Shown here piece after piece: positions 21,537 through 28,986 of a DNA stretch of 38,690 nt. The DNA lies in assembly GCA_020723765.1 (NCBI GenBank), contig DYIF01000021.1, forward strand, positions 1 to 38,690, written 5' to 3'. The position numbers were made by a program, and so were the translations under genes. The DNA is from Elusimicrobium minutum (GTDB lineage Bacteria > Elusimicrobiota > Elusimicrobia > Elusimicrobiales > UBA9959). Position 1 is the first letter of the stretch. Every line of letters begins with the position of its first letter. A model generated the notes under the pieces. It had not been told where the DNA came from and did no database searches. It saw only the letters and a program-made list of their open reading frames with translations.

Positions 21537-22213
21537 TAAATTTCTATTTTATATCCTATGTTTTTTATCGTTATTATTTTTTTGCCGAAAGATTTTAATT
21601 TTTTTCTCAAATTCATTATATGGACATCCAATGTTCTTGTGTTTACATCCGAAGGCATATCCCAGACCTTGTTAAAAAGTTCTTCCTTGGTTAAAACTTT
21701 TCCTTTTGAAAGAATAAATTCTTTAAGCAACATAAACTCTTTTGCGGTAAGATCTATTTTTTCGTTTTTTATTTTTACTTCAAAAGTTTCCAGGTTTATC
21801 TTAAGCTCGTCTATCGTTATTTCCTCTTGTTCCTTTTCATTAGTCTCATATCTTCTTAAAACCGCGTTTATTCTCGCTATCAACTCCCTTATTGAAAAAG
21901 GTTTAGGCAGATAGTCGTCGGCTCCGGCGTCAAGTCCCGTTATCTTATCTATTTCCGAATCTCTGGCGGTAAGCATTATTACCGGTATTTTTTTTGTTTT
22001 TTCATCCGATTTTATGCTTCTTAATACGCTGAACCCGTCTATGTAAGGAAGCATTACGTCGAGTATTATGAGTTCGGGTTTGTAATTTTGAAGTTTTTCC
22101 AATGCCTGTTTTCCGTCATCCGCGGTCGTTATGTTAAACCCTTCGCTTTTGAGATTAAATTCAAGGGTTTTTAAAATATCTTTTTCATCTTCCACTATGA
22201 GTATCCTTTTCAT
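21536..22213 (-). CDS. phoB: Phosphate-regulon response regulator PhoB
   Basis: OmpR/PhoB family, 225 residues. The receiver domain has the acidic pocket Glu8/Asp9, phospho-acceptor Asp52 (LIILDVMLP), Thr82 and Lys104 (YLPKPF). The winged-helix DNA-binding domain contains LTAKEFMLLKEFI and NTRTLDVHIMNLRKKL. It probably binds the 11-bp-phased TTTAC repeats found at four promoters here, including its own. No Shine-Dalgarno; TATAAT stands exactly 6 nt before the ATG, predicting a leaderless phoB-phoR mRNA. Confidence 0.92.
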   Translation of the reverse strand: MKRILIVEDEKDILKTLEFNLKSEGFNITTADDGKQALEKLQNYKPELIILDVMLPYIDGFSVLRSIKSDEKTKKIPVIMLTARDSEIDKITGLDAGADDYLPKPFSIRELIARINAVLRRYETNEKEQEEITIDELKINLETFEVKIKNEKIDLTAKEFMLLKEFILSKGKVLTKEELFNKVWDMPSDVNTRTLDVHIMNLRKKLKSFGKKIITIKNIGYKIEI

Positions 22214-22219
22214 AATAAA

Positions 22220-22263
22220 ATTATATTTAATTTTAATCGTAGTTAAGGTAAAATTTATGTAAA
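22220..22263 (-). promoter_or_regulatory. PHO-box promoter of phoB-phoR
   Basis: On the minus strand: TTTACA (22263-22258), N5, TTTACC (22252-22247), a degenerate third position TACGAT (22241-22236), 10 nt, a perfect TATAAT (22225-22220), 6 nt, then the phoB ATG. This implies positive autoregulation, known for PhoB in other bacteria. Confidence 0.65.
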
Positions 22264-22265
22264 TT

Positions 22266-22988
22266 TTATAATTTAAACAAATACCCGAGTATTAATATAA
22301 AATTATATCTCTTATCTATTATCGGGCTTTTTGTTATTTTACCCGGAAGATATTTCAATGAAGAAAAGAGGAAAATTGTTCGGTTTTGTGCCTTAAAACT
22401 TATTAAATATAAATTAACAGAAGGAAGGATTATGGCTTTGGGAAGATACTCCGCTCTCCAGGGTTTTGCTTCGTAGGCAAACACTCCGTAATTTAAGTTT
22501 GAAAGGTTCTCGTTTTCATACTCCAGTTTAAACGAAAAAGTTAATAAACCTTTTTTTAATCTTTTGGTTTTAGATATTTCGGTTCCCAAGATATAACAAG
22601 GATCAGCCGAAACTAAATCGTATGAAAACTCTAATCCGTAGACGAATCTTTGGGTATCGTATTTTAAAGAATTTGAAACGAAAAAAATGTCTTTTCTTTT
22701 TTTCATATCTTTCAAATAATATCCATCCGCGGGGTCAAACCCGGAAGGTTTAAAAGACAGAGACAGGAAATAGTTTGTTTTTTCGGTTCGTAAATAGTTG
22801 TAAGAAACTCTTATTCCGTTTACCGATAATCTATCGTATTTTAAACTTATAAATGGTATCGGAATAAACCTGTCTTTTTTCGATTTGTATATGGAGGAGG
22901 AGTATATGATTCCGGGGCCCGCGGATATGTTAATTTTATCTTCTTGAGCGGATAAAATTTGAAAAAAAAATATAATACACAAAAGCAT
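22266..22988 (-). CDS. MipA/OmpV-like outer-membrane protein
   Basis: The 240-residue product has a short signal peptide (LLCIIFFFQILSA, likely cut near AQED) and a beta-barrel-like mature part. GPGIIYSSSIYKS, PIPFISLKYDRLSVNGIRVSYNY and the C-terminal SPIIDKRYNFILILGYLFKL fit the MipA/OmpV scaffold family, whose members sit in the outer membrane and may contact murein enzymes. Sequence similarity is judged by eye only. No Shine-Dalgarno; TAAAAT (23000-22995) lies 6 nt before the ATG. The 71-residue membrane-protein gene ends 29 bp upstream. Confidence 0.6.
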   Translation of the reverse strand: MLLCIIFFFQILSAQEDKINISAGPGIIYSSSIYKSKKDRFIPIPFISLKYDRLSVNGIRVSYNYLRTEKTNYFLSLSFKPSGFDPADGYYLKDMKKRKDIFFVSNSLKYDTQRFVYGLEFSYDLVSADPCYILGTEISKTKRLKKGLLTFSFKLEYENENLSNLNYGVFAYEAKPWRAEYLPKAIILPSVNLYLISFKAQNRTIFLFSSLKYLPGKITKSPIIDKRYNFILILGYLFKL

Positions 22989-22994
22989 TATCAG

Positions 22995-23000
22995 ATTTTA
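22995..23000 (-). promoter_or_regulatory. -10-like box 6 nt before the MipA-like gene
   Basis: TAAAAT on the minus strand is separated from the ATG at 22988 by CTGATA, the same spacing as at phoB and pstC. No convincing -35 element is seen, so this is supported mainly by the recurring geometry. Confidence 0.35.
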
Positions 23001-23017
23001 TAAAATACGGAATAATA

Positions 23018-23233
23018 TTAAAAATCTTTTGTCTTAGACGGCATTGCAAAAGTCATAAAAATTCCTACGCCTATCATAATGAGCCCCAACAATGAATATC
23101 CCAAAAACATTATTACGCCGCCTAAACCTATTAAAATCCCGCCCATTGCTCCGTTAGTGTCCCCTGTAGTAAAAAGTTTAAAGGTACCAAATATTCCGTA
23201 AATTATTGCTCCTATGGCTATAATAAGTTTCAT
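23018..23233 (-). CDS. Small two-helix membrane protein, unknown
   Basis: The 71-residue product is almost entirely two or three hydrophobic segments (LIIAIGAIIYGIFGTFKLF and GGILIGLGGVIMFLGYSLLGLIMIGVGIFMTF) with a short charged tail (PSKTKDF). No family is recognised. The gene is preceded by a well-formed promoter whose -10 box lies 6 nt from the ATG and has no Shine-Dalgarno, supporting it as a real leaderless gene. It may be co-transcribed with the MipA-like gene 29 bp downstream. Confidence 0.6.
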   Translation of the reverse strand: MKLIIAIGAIIYGIFGTFKLFTTGDTNGAMGGILIGLGGVIMFLGYSLLGLIMIGVGIFMTFAMPSKTKDF

Positions 23234-23239
23234 ATATAT

Positions 23240-23268
23240 AATTTAACATTTAAGGACCAAAATGTCAA
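23240..23268 (-). promoter_or_regulatory. Leaderless sigma-70-type promoter of the small membrane protein
   Basis: On the minus strand: TTGACA (23268-23263), exactly 17 bp, TAAATT (23245-23240), then 6 nt and the ATG at 23233. This is the most complete sigma-70-type example of the start geometry seen at other genes here. Confidence 0.6.
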
Positions 23269-23314
23269 TATGCGCAAGATAAAAGCTTATTAAGATAATT
23301 TTTATATCAATTGT

Positions 23315-23368
23315 TTTACATTTTTTTTACTTTAAATTTGTTTTTAATTTATTGCGGTTTTAAAAAAT
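23315..23368 (+). promoter_or_regulatory. PHO-box promoter of the phospholipase C-phoA operon
   Basis: TTTACA (23315-23320), N5, TTTACT (23326-23331), N5, TTTGTT (23337-23342), N5, TTTATT (23348-23353), 9 nt, then AAAAAT (23363-23368), 6 nt, ATG at 23375. It has the same 11-bp period and 9-bp gap to the -10 box as the pst promoters. Confidence 0.62.
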
Positions 23369-23374
23369 ATTATT

Positions 23375-24214
23375 ATGAAACATGTTTATTTAATTCTTAT
23401 TTTTGCGTTAAGCTTAAGCGCCGAAGAGAGGTTTTCTTTAAAAGCTCATTCGGCAATAATTTTTCATTCCTTGGAATATGCTGAAAGCGAAGTAAAAAAA
23501 GAGGCGGAAAAATATATGGAGTTTTTGCTTTCCGGAGCCGGAGATTATAAGGCGGAGGATTGTTCGGAAGATGGAAAATACGATTTATTCGACGAAATTT
23601 ATATATGCAACCCCATTTCCTCGGTGGAGCATTTTTACGACCCTTACGATAAAGAATACATTCCGATTTGGAACAGATGTAACCCTCCTTACGGCAAATC
23701 TAACGCTTTAAACAGGGCTAAATATATATACGAAGTCGCCGTTAAAAATTATTTAAAAGGCGAAAAGAAAAAGGCTTATTATTATTTGGGAAGAGTTTTA
23801 CATATACTTTCCGATCTCTCCGTTCCTGCTCATGTTCATTATACCCCTCACCCTTTCTGGCCTTTTGACGATAGATATGAAAGATTTCATAAAGAGCTTA
23901 TACTCAAAAACGAATATCTTAACGGGATAAAAAAAGTTTATTACGATAAATTTGAGGATTATTTTAATAATATAGCTATTGAAACATACAGATATCCGAG
24001 CGATTTTGAAGACGGCTATCATCAAGACGGCAACTATTATTTTAATAATAAAGGAAAAATAGATTACGTAAAAAACGGATTTAACTATCCTTTAAATAAA
24101 GAAAGCATAGATTTTATAAGTTCCAATCTGGTTAAGCTTAGCATATCTTACTCCGCCGGTTTTTTTGAATTTTTCTATAATGATGTTTTAAGGAGGAAAA
24201 ATGAGGTTAATTAA
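23375..24214 (+). CDS. Secreted zinc-dependent phospholipase C
   Basis: The 279-residue product has a short signal peptide (HVYLILIFALSLSA). It matches the Bacillus cereus-type phosphatidylcholine-preferring phospholipase C/zinc-dependent family. The ligand pattern is visible: His25 and His31, His86 and Asp89 in EHFYDP, then His143-x3-Asp147-x5-His153 in LHILSDLSVPAHVH. This enzyme hydrolyses phospholipids to diacylglycerol and a phosphorylated head group. It overlaps the downstream alkaline phosphatase gene by 14 nt and has a PHO-box promoter, so the pair likely frees phosphate from phospholipids during starvation. The ATG lacks a Shine-Dalgarno. Confidence 0.82.
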   Translation: MKHVYLILIFALSLSAEERFSLKAHSAIIFHSLEYAESEVKKEAEKYMEFLLSGAGDYKAEDCSEDGKYDLFDEIYICNPISSVEHFYDPYDKEYIPIWNRCNPPYGKSNALNRAKYIYEVAVKNYLKGEKKKAYYYLGRVLHILSDLSVPAHVHYTPHPFWPFDDRYERFHKELILKNEYLNGIKKVYYDKFEDYFNNIAIETYRYPSDFEDGYHQDGNYYFNNKGKIDYVKNGFNYPLNKESIDFISSNLVKLSISYSAGFFEFFYNDVLRRKNEVN

Positions 24215-25418
24215 TCTGTTTGTTTTCGTTATATTTTTTCTTTCGGCAAATTCTTATTCCAAACCTAAAAACGTTATACTTTTAATTACCGACGGTATGG
24301 GAGTAAACGCGATGAGTTTCGGGGATCTTTTGTGGGATATTAAAGAGTTTAAAAATTTTAAACATTACGGTTTTGTAAAACCTTATCCGATAGAATCAAA
24401 ATACCACATAACCGACTCCGCTGCCGCCGGAACGGCTATTTCCTGCGGAGAAAAAACAAAGGTGGGAACGATAGCTATGGATGAAAAAGGCAAGAAACTT
24501 GAAAGCGTGGCTTATTTGGCCAAGAAAAAAGGGAAATCAGTCGGGGTGGTAACAAACACAAGAATTACTCACGCCACCCCCGCCGTTTTTTATGCGAATA
24601 ACATAAATAGAGAAAATGAAGAAGAAATAGCCAGACAGATTTCCGAATCAGATTTCGATCTTTTTATCGGCGGCGGGTGGAAGCAAGTATATTCCGTTTT
24701 GGATAATCTTAAAAAAAACGGATACGGTGTAATTAGAGAAAAAAAGGATATGATTGGAAAATATAAAAAACTTATAGGAATATTTTCGGATTCTCATATA
24801 TCTTATGAATTGGACAGAAAACAAAACGAACCGTCTCTTTCCGAGATTGCCGATTTTAGTTTAAAATTTTTAAATAAAAATGAAAAAGGATTTTTTTTGG
24901 CTCTTGAATCCGGTAGAATAGACCACTGCGAGCATTCTAACGACGCCGGTTGTTTGGCTTATGAGATGAAAGAGTTGAAAAAAGTTTTAGCCGTTATATT
25001 CGATTTTGTTTCTAAAGATAAAAATACGCTTTTTGTTATGCTTTCGGACCACTCAAACGGCGGTATGTCGTTGGGAAGAGACGGAAACGAAGTTTTAAAT
25101 TTGGACGCTTTAAAAAATATCAAAGCTTCGGCCGAAAATTTTTTAAAAGAAACCGAAAATATTTACGATTACGAAGAGTTCAATAAAAAATACTTAGGGA
25201 CTTTCGGATTAAATATTTCTTTTAAAGATTTTTTTGAGATAAAAAACAAAAAAATTCAGGTTCTTGAACCTTTGAATTTTTGGGTTAATGTTAAATGGAG
25301 TACCGACCAGCACGAGGCGAGTTTTGTTCCGATATTTTCATACGGCCCGGAATCAGAAAAATTTTCCGGTTTTATTGAAATCGACGAGGTTGGGAAAAAG
25401 CTTAAATCTATTTTTTAA
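24201..25418 (+). CDS. phoA: Alkaline phosphatase (PhoA family)
   Basis: The 405-residue exported enzyme has a signal peptide (LINLFVFVIFFLSANSYS). Catalytic features are Asp31 in LITDGMG (metal), the nucleophile Ser73 in TDSAAAGTA, the metal ligands around ESGRIDHCEHSNDAG and LSDHSNGGMS, and a C-terminal His in STDQHEA. It hydrolyses phosphate monoesters in the periplasm. AGGAGGAAAA lies before the ATG, inside the end of the phospholipase gene, so translation is coupled. The substrate released by the upstream phospholipase (for example phosphocholine) is a likely partner substrate; that link is inference. Confidence 0.93.
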   Translation: MRLINLFVFVIFFLSANSYSKPKNVILLITDGMGVNAMSFGDLLWDIKEFKNFKHYGFVKPYPIESKYHITDSAAAGTAISCGEKTKVGTIAMDEKGKKLESVAYLAKKKGKSVGVVTNTRITHATPAVFYANNINRENEEEIARQISESDFDLFIGGGWKQVYSVLDNLKKNGYGVIREKKDMIGKYKKLIGIFSDSHISYELDRKQNEPSLSEIADFSLKFLNKNEKGFFLALESGRIDHCEHSNDAGCLAYEMKELKKVLAVIFDFVSKDKNTLFVMLSDHSNGGMSLGRDGNEVLNLDALKNIKASAENFLKETENIYDYEEFNKKYLGTFGLNISFKDFFEIKNKKIQVLEPLNFWVNVKWSTDQHEASFVPIFSYGPESEKFSGFIEIDEVGKKLKSIF

Positions 25419-25433
25419 AAAAGAAAATAATTA

Positions 25434-25439
25434 TAAAAT
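25434..25439 (+). promoter_or_regulatory. -10-like box 6 nt before tspO
   Basis: TAAAAT is separated from the ATG at 25446 by TTTATT. The box lies 16 bp after the phoA stop codon, in the position where a Shine-Dalgarno would otherwise be expected; none is present. Confidence 0.35.
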
Positions 25440-25445
25440 TTTATT

Positions 25446-25838
25446 ATGGATTACAATTATTACGATATTTTGATAAAACCTTCCTGGGCGCCGCCTAAAT
25501 GGATATTCGGGCCCGTGTGGAGCTTTCTTTATGTTTTGATAACGATTTCTTTTTCAAAGGTTTTTTATATGTATTTTAAAAAACAAATCCCTTTCATGGT
25601 TTTATTGCCTTTTGTTTTAAATATTCTTTTTAATCTTATATTTACGCCCATACAGTTCGGTTTAAAAAATAATTATTTAGCTTTTGCGGATATTATTCTC
25701 GTTTTGATAACTCTGGTATGGGGAATGAAGTCGATATTTTTTTACTCTAAATGGGTTTCTTATATAAACATCCCTTATCTTTTATGGGTTTCCTTCGCCA
25801 CGGTATTACAGGCATCGGTTACCTGGCTTAATAGATAA
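25446..25838 (+). CDS. tspO: Short TspO/MBR family membrane protein
   Basis: TspO proteins are tryptophan-rich membrane proteins that bind porphyrins. Recognisable are KPSWAPPKWIFGPVWSFLYVLI at the N-terminus and the closing LLWVSFATVLQASVTWLNR. At 130 residues it is shorter than the ~155-residue family, because it begins directly at the KPSW motif and lacks transmembrane helix 1. An in-frame stop 12 bp upstream of the ATG excludes an N-terminal extension. Loss of TM1 is unusual for a five-helix fold; it may be functionally reduced. It follows phoA but carries no PHO box. Confidence 0.83.
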   Translation: MDYNYYDILIKPSWAPPKWIFGPVWSFLYVLITISFSKVFYMYFKKQIPFMVLLPFVLNILFNLIFTPIQFGLKNNYLAFADIILVLITLVWGMKSIFFYSKWVSYINIPYLLWVSFATVLQASVTWLNR

Positions 25839-25893
25839 AATTATTTTATTACCTTATGTTTTACTTTTTTAATCTTTATTTTTTAAACAAATC

Positions 25894-26376
25894 TTAGTAT
25901 TTTTCTTTTATTTTTTTGACTACATAAGGCGGTACCATCTTTGAAACGTCTCCGCCGAACCTTGCGACTTCTCTTACGACCGATGAGGAAAGGTAAGAAT
26001 ATCTTAATTTCGGCATAAAGAAAATCGTTTCGGTTTGGGGGCAAAGGGTTCTATTTGCAGCCGCATATTGAAACTCATATTCTAAATCAGAAACGGCTCT
26101 TAACCCTCTAATTATTACCCTTATGTTCCTTTTTTTCATATAATCGGTCAGTAGTCCCGTAAAAGAATCTATTTCTATTTGCTTTTTTTTACCCAATATT
26201 TTTTTAAGTATTTCTATCCTTTCTTCCAGACTAAAAAGGCTTTTTTTGTTTGCGTTTATAAATACGCTTACTATTACCTTATCGAATATTTCCAAAGCCC
26301 TTTCTATTATGTCCAAATGTCCGTAAGTAAGCGGGTCGAAGCTTCCAGGGTATATGGCTATTTTATGTTTTTTCAT
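25894..26376 (-). CDS. coaD: Phosphopantetheine adenylyltransferase
   Basis: CoaD makes dephospho-CoA from phosphopantetheine and ATP. The nucleotidyltransferase motif YPGSFDPLTYGHLDII (T/HxGH type), RGLRAVSDLEYEFQ, and the C-terminal YLSSSVVREVARFGGDV are intact; about 160 residues is the standard size. I chose the ATG at 26376. An upstream TTG would add two residues, overlaps the predicted -10 box region and lacks a Shine-Dalgarno. TATAAT (26388-26383) is exactly 6 nt before this ATG and overlaps the stop codon of the helicase gene. CoA supply fits the nearby acyl-phosphate genes, though that is only context. Confidence 0.93.
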   Translation of the reverse strand: MKKHKIAIYPGSFDPLTYGHLDIIERALEIFDKVIVSVFINANKKSLFSLEERIEILKKILGKKKQIEIDSFTGLLTDYMKKRNIRVIIRGLRAVSDLEYEFQYAAANRTLCPQTETIFFMPKLRYSYLSSSVVREVARFGGDVSKMVPPYVVKKIKEKY

Positions 26377-26382
26377 AATCAA

Positions 26383-26388
26383 ATTATA
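26383..26388 (-). promoter_or_regulatory. -10 box 6 nt before coaD
   Basis: A perfect TATAAT on the minus strand, 6 nt from the coaD ATG and overlapping the stop codon of the upstream helicase gene. No -35 element is convincing. It matches the spacing at phoB and folD. Confidence 0.4.
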
Positions 26389-27916
26389 TCAATTTTATTT
26401 CAATAATTCTCTCTATCTTAAAAAATCTTTCCTCGTTTCTCGTTTCGCAGTATGCGGTTACGCCTTTTATTTTTTTTCCGTTAAAATCTATCGTTTCTAT
26501 TTTTATCGGCTTAATGGTTCTTCTGGATTTTTCGTCGTTCGGTTTTAGATACGTTATTTCAAGTTTTTTAAAATTTTCTATGGCTTGCGTTATTATCTCT
26601 TCTTTAATTTCCTTTGGCATCTCTTGTTCCGATATTTCGTACTTGTACGAAGTTAAAAAGTTTATTATTCTTCTGTCCATTATTATGTGATTTTTTTTAA
26701 CCGGAGTTTTTAAAAAAATTCCTTCCAATCTTGTGCATCTTGAAAGGGCCACATACGCCTGGCCGTGGGCGAATGTCCCGGTTTTGAGGTCTATTAAAAC
26801 CTTGTCAAACGTTTTTCCCTGGCTTTTATGTATGGTTACCGCCCAGGCTAATTTCAAAGGTATCTGAGTAAATTCTCCGACAGTTTCGGTTTCAATTTTT
26901 TTGTTTTCATCGTCGTATTTATATTTGAAAAGCTCCCATTTATAAGGCTCGACTTCGACTATTTCTCCGCTTTCAAGCTCAACCTCGACAGTTTTTTCGC
27001 CTTCTTCGTTTATGTCGAAACCTATCACTATTCCCAGCGTTCCGTTTACCCATCTTTTTTCGGGGTCGTTATTTAAAAACATTACCTGAGCCCCTTCGGC
27101 TAACGCAAGCGTTTCATCCGCGGGAGCGTCATAATTGAAATCTCCCGAAACTTCGGCTTGAAAAGTATGTATTTTTGTTTTTAGGGAGTTAAGTTTTTCT
27201 TCGTTTATTTCTTTTACCGTTTTATTTAATGGGGTTATGTATATCAAATAATTTTCGTTTTTCGGTTTTTTTCCGACCCTTTGGTTTAGTTCCGAAAGGT
27301 CTTCTTCGGTTACGGTATTGTTTCTTATTCTATTAAGTATGCTTATAAATTTTTCGTCTTTTTGCCTGTAAACTTTTTCAAGCTCTACAAATTGTAATTT
27401 CATATTTTTAAAAACAAATGAATCAAAAAAATAAGGGGAAGAGTATTTGTCATTGAAAATTTCTCTTTCATCTTTTGTAACGACCGGCGGAAGCTGGTAT
27501 AAGTCTCCTATGAATATCATTTGTAAATTTCCAAAAGGCTCTTTTCTGTTAAGAGTTTTTCTTAAATATATATCCATATAATCGAGCAGATCCGCCCTTA
27601 CCATGGATATTTCGTCGACTACTATGGTATTTAAGTTTTTTAATAGTTTAAGTTTAAATCCTTTTGCGGGTTTTATTTTATCTTCCGTTATGTCCGGGCC
27701 AAACCCAAAAAAAGAATGTATAGTTTGGCCGCCTACGTTTAACGCGGCTATTCCGGTAGGAGCTAAAATGACGATATTTTTTGGGGTGGTTTTTTTAAAA
27801 TAAGAAAGCAATGTGGATTTTCCGGTTCCCGCTTTTCCGGTAATAAAAACGTTTTCTTTCGTGTTTTCCATCAAATAAAAAGCTTTTTTAAATTCTTCAT
27901 TTAATTCTATTCGCAT
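26384..27916 (-). CDS. PIF1-family helicase with a C-terminal WYL domain
   Basis: The 510-residue protein is a superfamily 1B 5'-3' DNA helicase of the PIF1/RRM3 type: Walker A FITGKAGTGKSTLL, APTGIAALNVGG, Walker B VVDEISMVRADLLD, FIGDLYQLPPV, and the late motifs VTIHKSQGKTFDKV and YVALSRCTRLEGI. Residues ~450-510 look like a WYL domain (LEITYLKPNDEKSRR, then ITAY-type strand and RFFKIERIIEI); WYL domains bind nucleic-acid ligands and are also found on Thermotoga PIF1. It likely resolves structured DNA such as G4 or stalled forks. Downstream of the SEC-C gene by 23 bp; no clear Shine-Dalgarno. Confidence 0.85.
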   Translation of the reverse strand: MRIELNEEFKKAFYLMENTKENVFITGKAGTGKSTLLSYFKKTTPKNIVILAPTGIAALNVGGQTIHSFFGFGPDITEDKIKPAKGFKLKLLKNLNTIVVDEISMVRADLLDYMDIYLRKTLNRKEPFGNLQMIFIGDLYQLPPVVTKDEREIFNDKYSSPYFFDSFVFKNMKLQFVELEKVYRQKDEKFISILNRIRNNTVTEEDLSELNQRVGKKPKNENYLIYITPLNKTVKEINEEKLNSLKTKIHTFQAEVSGDFNYDAPADETLALAEGAQVMFLNNDPEKRWVNGTLGIVIGFDINEEGEKTVEVELESGEIVEVEPYKWELFKYKYDDENKKIETETVGEFTQIPLKLAWAVTIHKSQGKTFDKVLIDLKTGTFAHGQAYVALSRCTRLEGIFLKTPVKKNHIIMDRRIINFLTSYKYEISEQEMPKEIKEEIITQAIENFKKLEITYLKPNDEKSRRTIKPIKIETIDFNGKKIKGVTAYCETRNEERFFKIERIIEIKLI

Positions 27917-27939
27917 AAATATTATTTTTTATTCGGTTA

Positions 27940-28392
27940 TTATTCTTTTGAGCCGCAACATTTTTTGTATTTCTTCCCGCTTCCGCACGGGCATGGGTCG
28001 TTTCTTCCTACTTTCGGCTTTTCTCTTTTGTAGGTTTCGACCTTCGGAACATCCCCCCCTTGAAAAAGATGAGCGTTTTCCTGCATCCACTTTTCTACGG
28101 CTTTTTCGTCTTTTACATTAACCCCGTCTTCAATCATCTTCTTGTAAATGTTTAAAATCATTTTTTTCATCTCTGGAGTTTTCGCCTGAGAAAAAATTCC
28201 GGGCGCCAGGTCGTTTAATTCCGATATAAGCTCTTCGTCGGTTTTTTCTTTTCGTATATTTGTTTCCAGTTTTTTTTCTTCGGTTTTGGATTCGGTCAGG
28301 GTTTGTGTTTCAGTTTTGGCATACGCTTCTTCTTTTATTTCTTTCGGTTTTTCTCCGGTTATTTTCGTTAAAATTTTTTTAAAAAAATTCAT
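27940..28392 (-). CDS. SEC-C zinc-motif protein
   Basis: The 150-residue soluble protein has a charged, Lys/Glu-rich N-terminal half (probably disordered), a helical middle ([21 protein letters not shown]) and a C-terminal SEC-C zinc motif, [19 protein letters not shown]. That motif is shared with the SecA C-terminus, where it binds zinc and SecB or ribosomes, and is common in small proteins of unknown role. AAAGGAGGAT precedes the ATG. It sits between a NadR-like ATPase and the helicase. Confidence 0.75.
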   Translation of the reverse strand: MNFFKKILTKITGEKPKEIKEEAYAKTETQTLTESKTEEKKLETNIRKEKTDEELISELNDLAPGIFSQAKTPEMKKMILNIYKKMIEDGVNVKDEKAVEKWMQENAHLFQGGDVPKVETYKREKPKVGRNDPCPCGSGKKYKKCCGSKE

Positions 28393-28404
28393 AATTATCC
28401 TCCT

Positions 28405-28986
28405 TTAATCTTTTATTTTAAATAACTCGTTTTCCACTATTGAAACCGCTTTTTCCACTTTAACTAAAAAATCCTTTTCGTCGTCTATTACGAATCGGTT
28501 TGGATGTCCTTCCCAGGCTTTTAAAGTTTTTTTATCAAGCTCTAAAGCCAATCTATGGTTTTCGTTTCTGGTTCCGTTAAGTTTATAAAACTCTTCGTCC
28601 GACGGGGATTTTAAATGAATCAATATGTCATATCTTTCGTATTCTTTTTCCGTGGTGGTTCCGACGGATTCGGTAAATCCCATTTCGCTATCCTTTGGCC
28701 AGTACGCTATTCCGTCCAGAGTCCCTCTGTCGCAAATTTGTATTTTATCGGGGTATATTTTGGAATACATATCTTCAAGTTCCACTATGGTAAAATAAAT
28801 GGTTCTCTGGGTATGCCTCATCGCGTCGTCGCCTTTTATTCTGGGAAAACCCCCGGAGTATAATATGGACGCCGCCTCGGGAACGGATATTATTTCCTTG
28901 GGATATCGCCTTTGGATAATCTCTATTATCGATGTTTTGCCGGCCGAAGGCCCGCCCGTAAAAACTATTCTTTTTATTTTTTTCAT
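28405..28986 (-). CDS. NadR-like AAA ATPase/kinase (AAA_28-like)
   Basis: The 193-residue P-loop protein has Walker A FTGGPSAGKTSII, a PEAASILYSGGFPRI segment, CDRGTLDGIAYWP (a Walker B-like CDRG motif) and a C-terminal VIDDEKDFLVKVEKAV. This combination is typical of the AAA_28 family, related to the kinase domain of NadR and to small-molecule kinases. The substrate is unknown. Its start overlaps the end of ptb by 4 nt, so it is in the cupin-buk-ptb operon. Confidence 0.7.
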   Translation of the reverse strand: MKKIKRIVFTGGPSAGKTSIIEIIQRRYPKEIISVPEAASILYSGGFPRIKGDDAMRHTQRTIYFTIVELEDMYSKIYPDKIQICDRGTLDGIAYWPKDSEMGFTESVGTTTEKEYERYDILIHLKSPSDEEFYKLNGTRNENHRLALELDKKTLKAWEGHPNRFVIDDEKDFLVKVEKAVSIVENELFKIKD

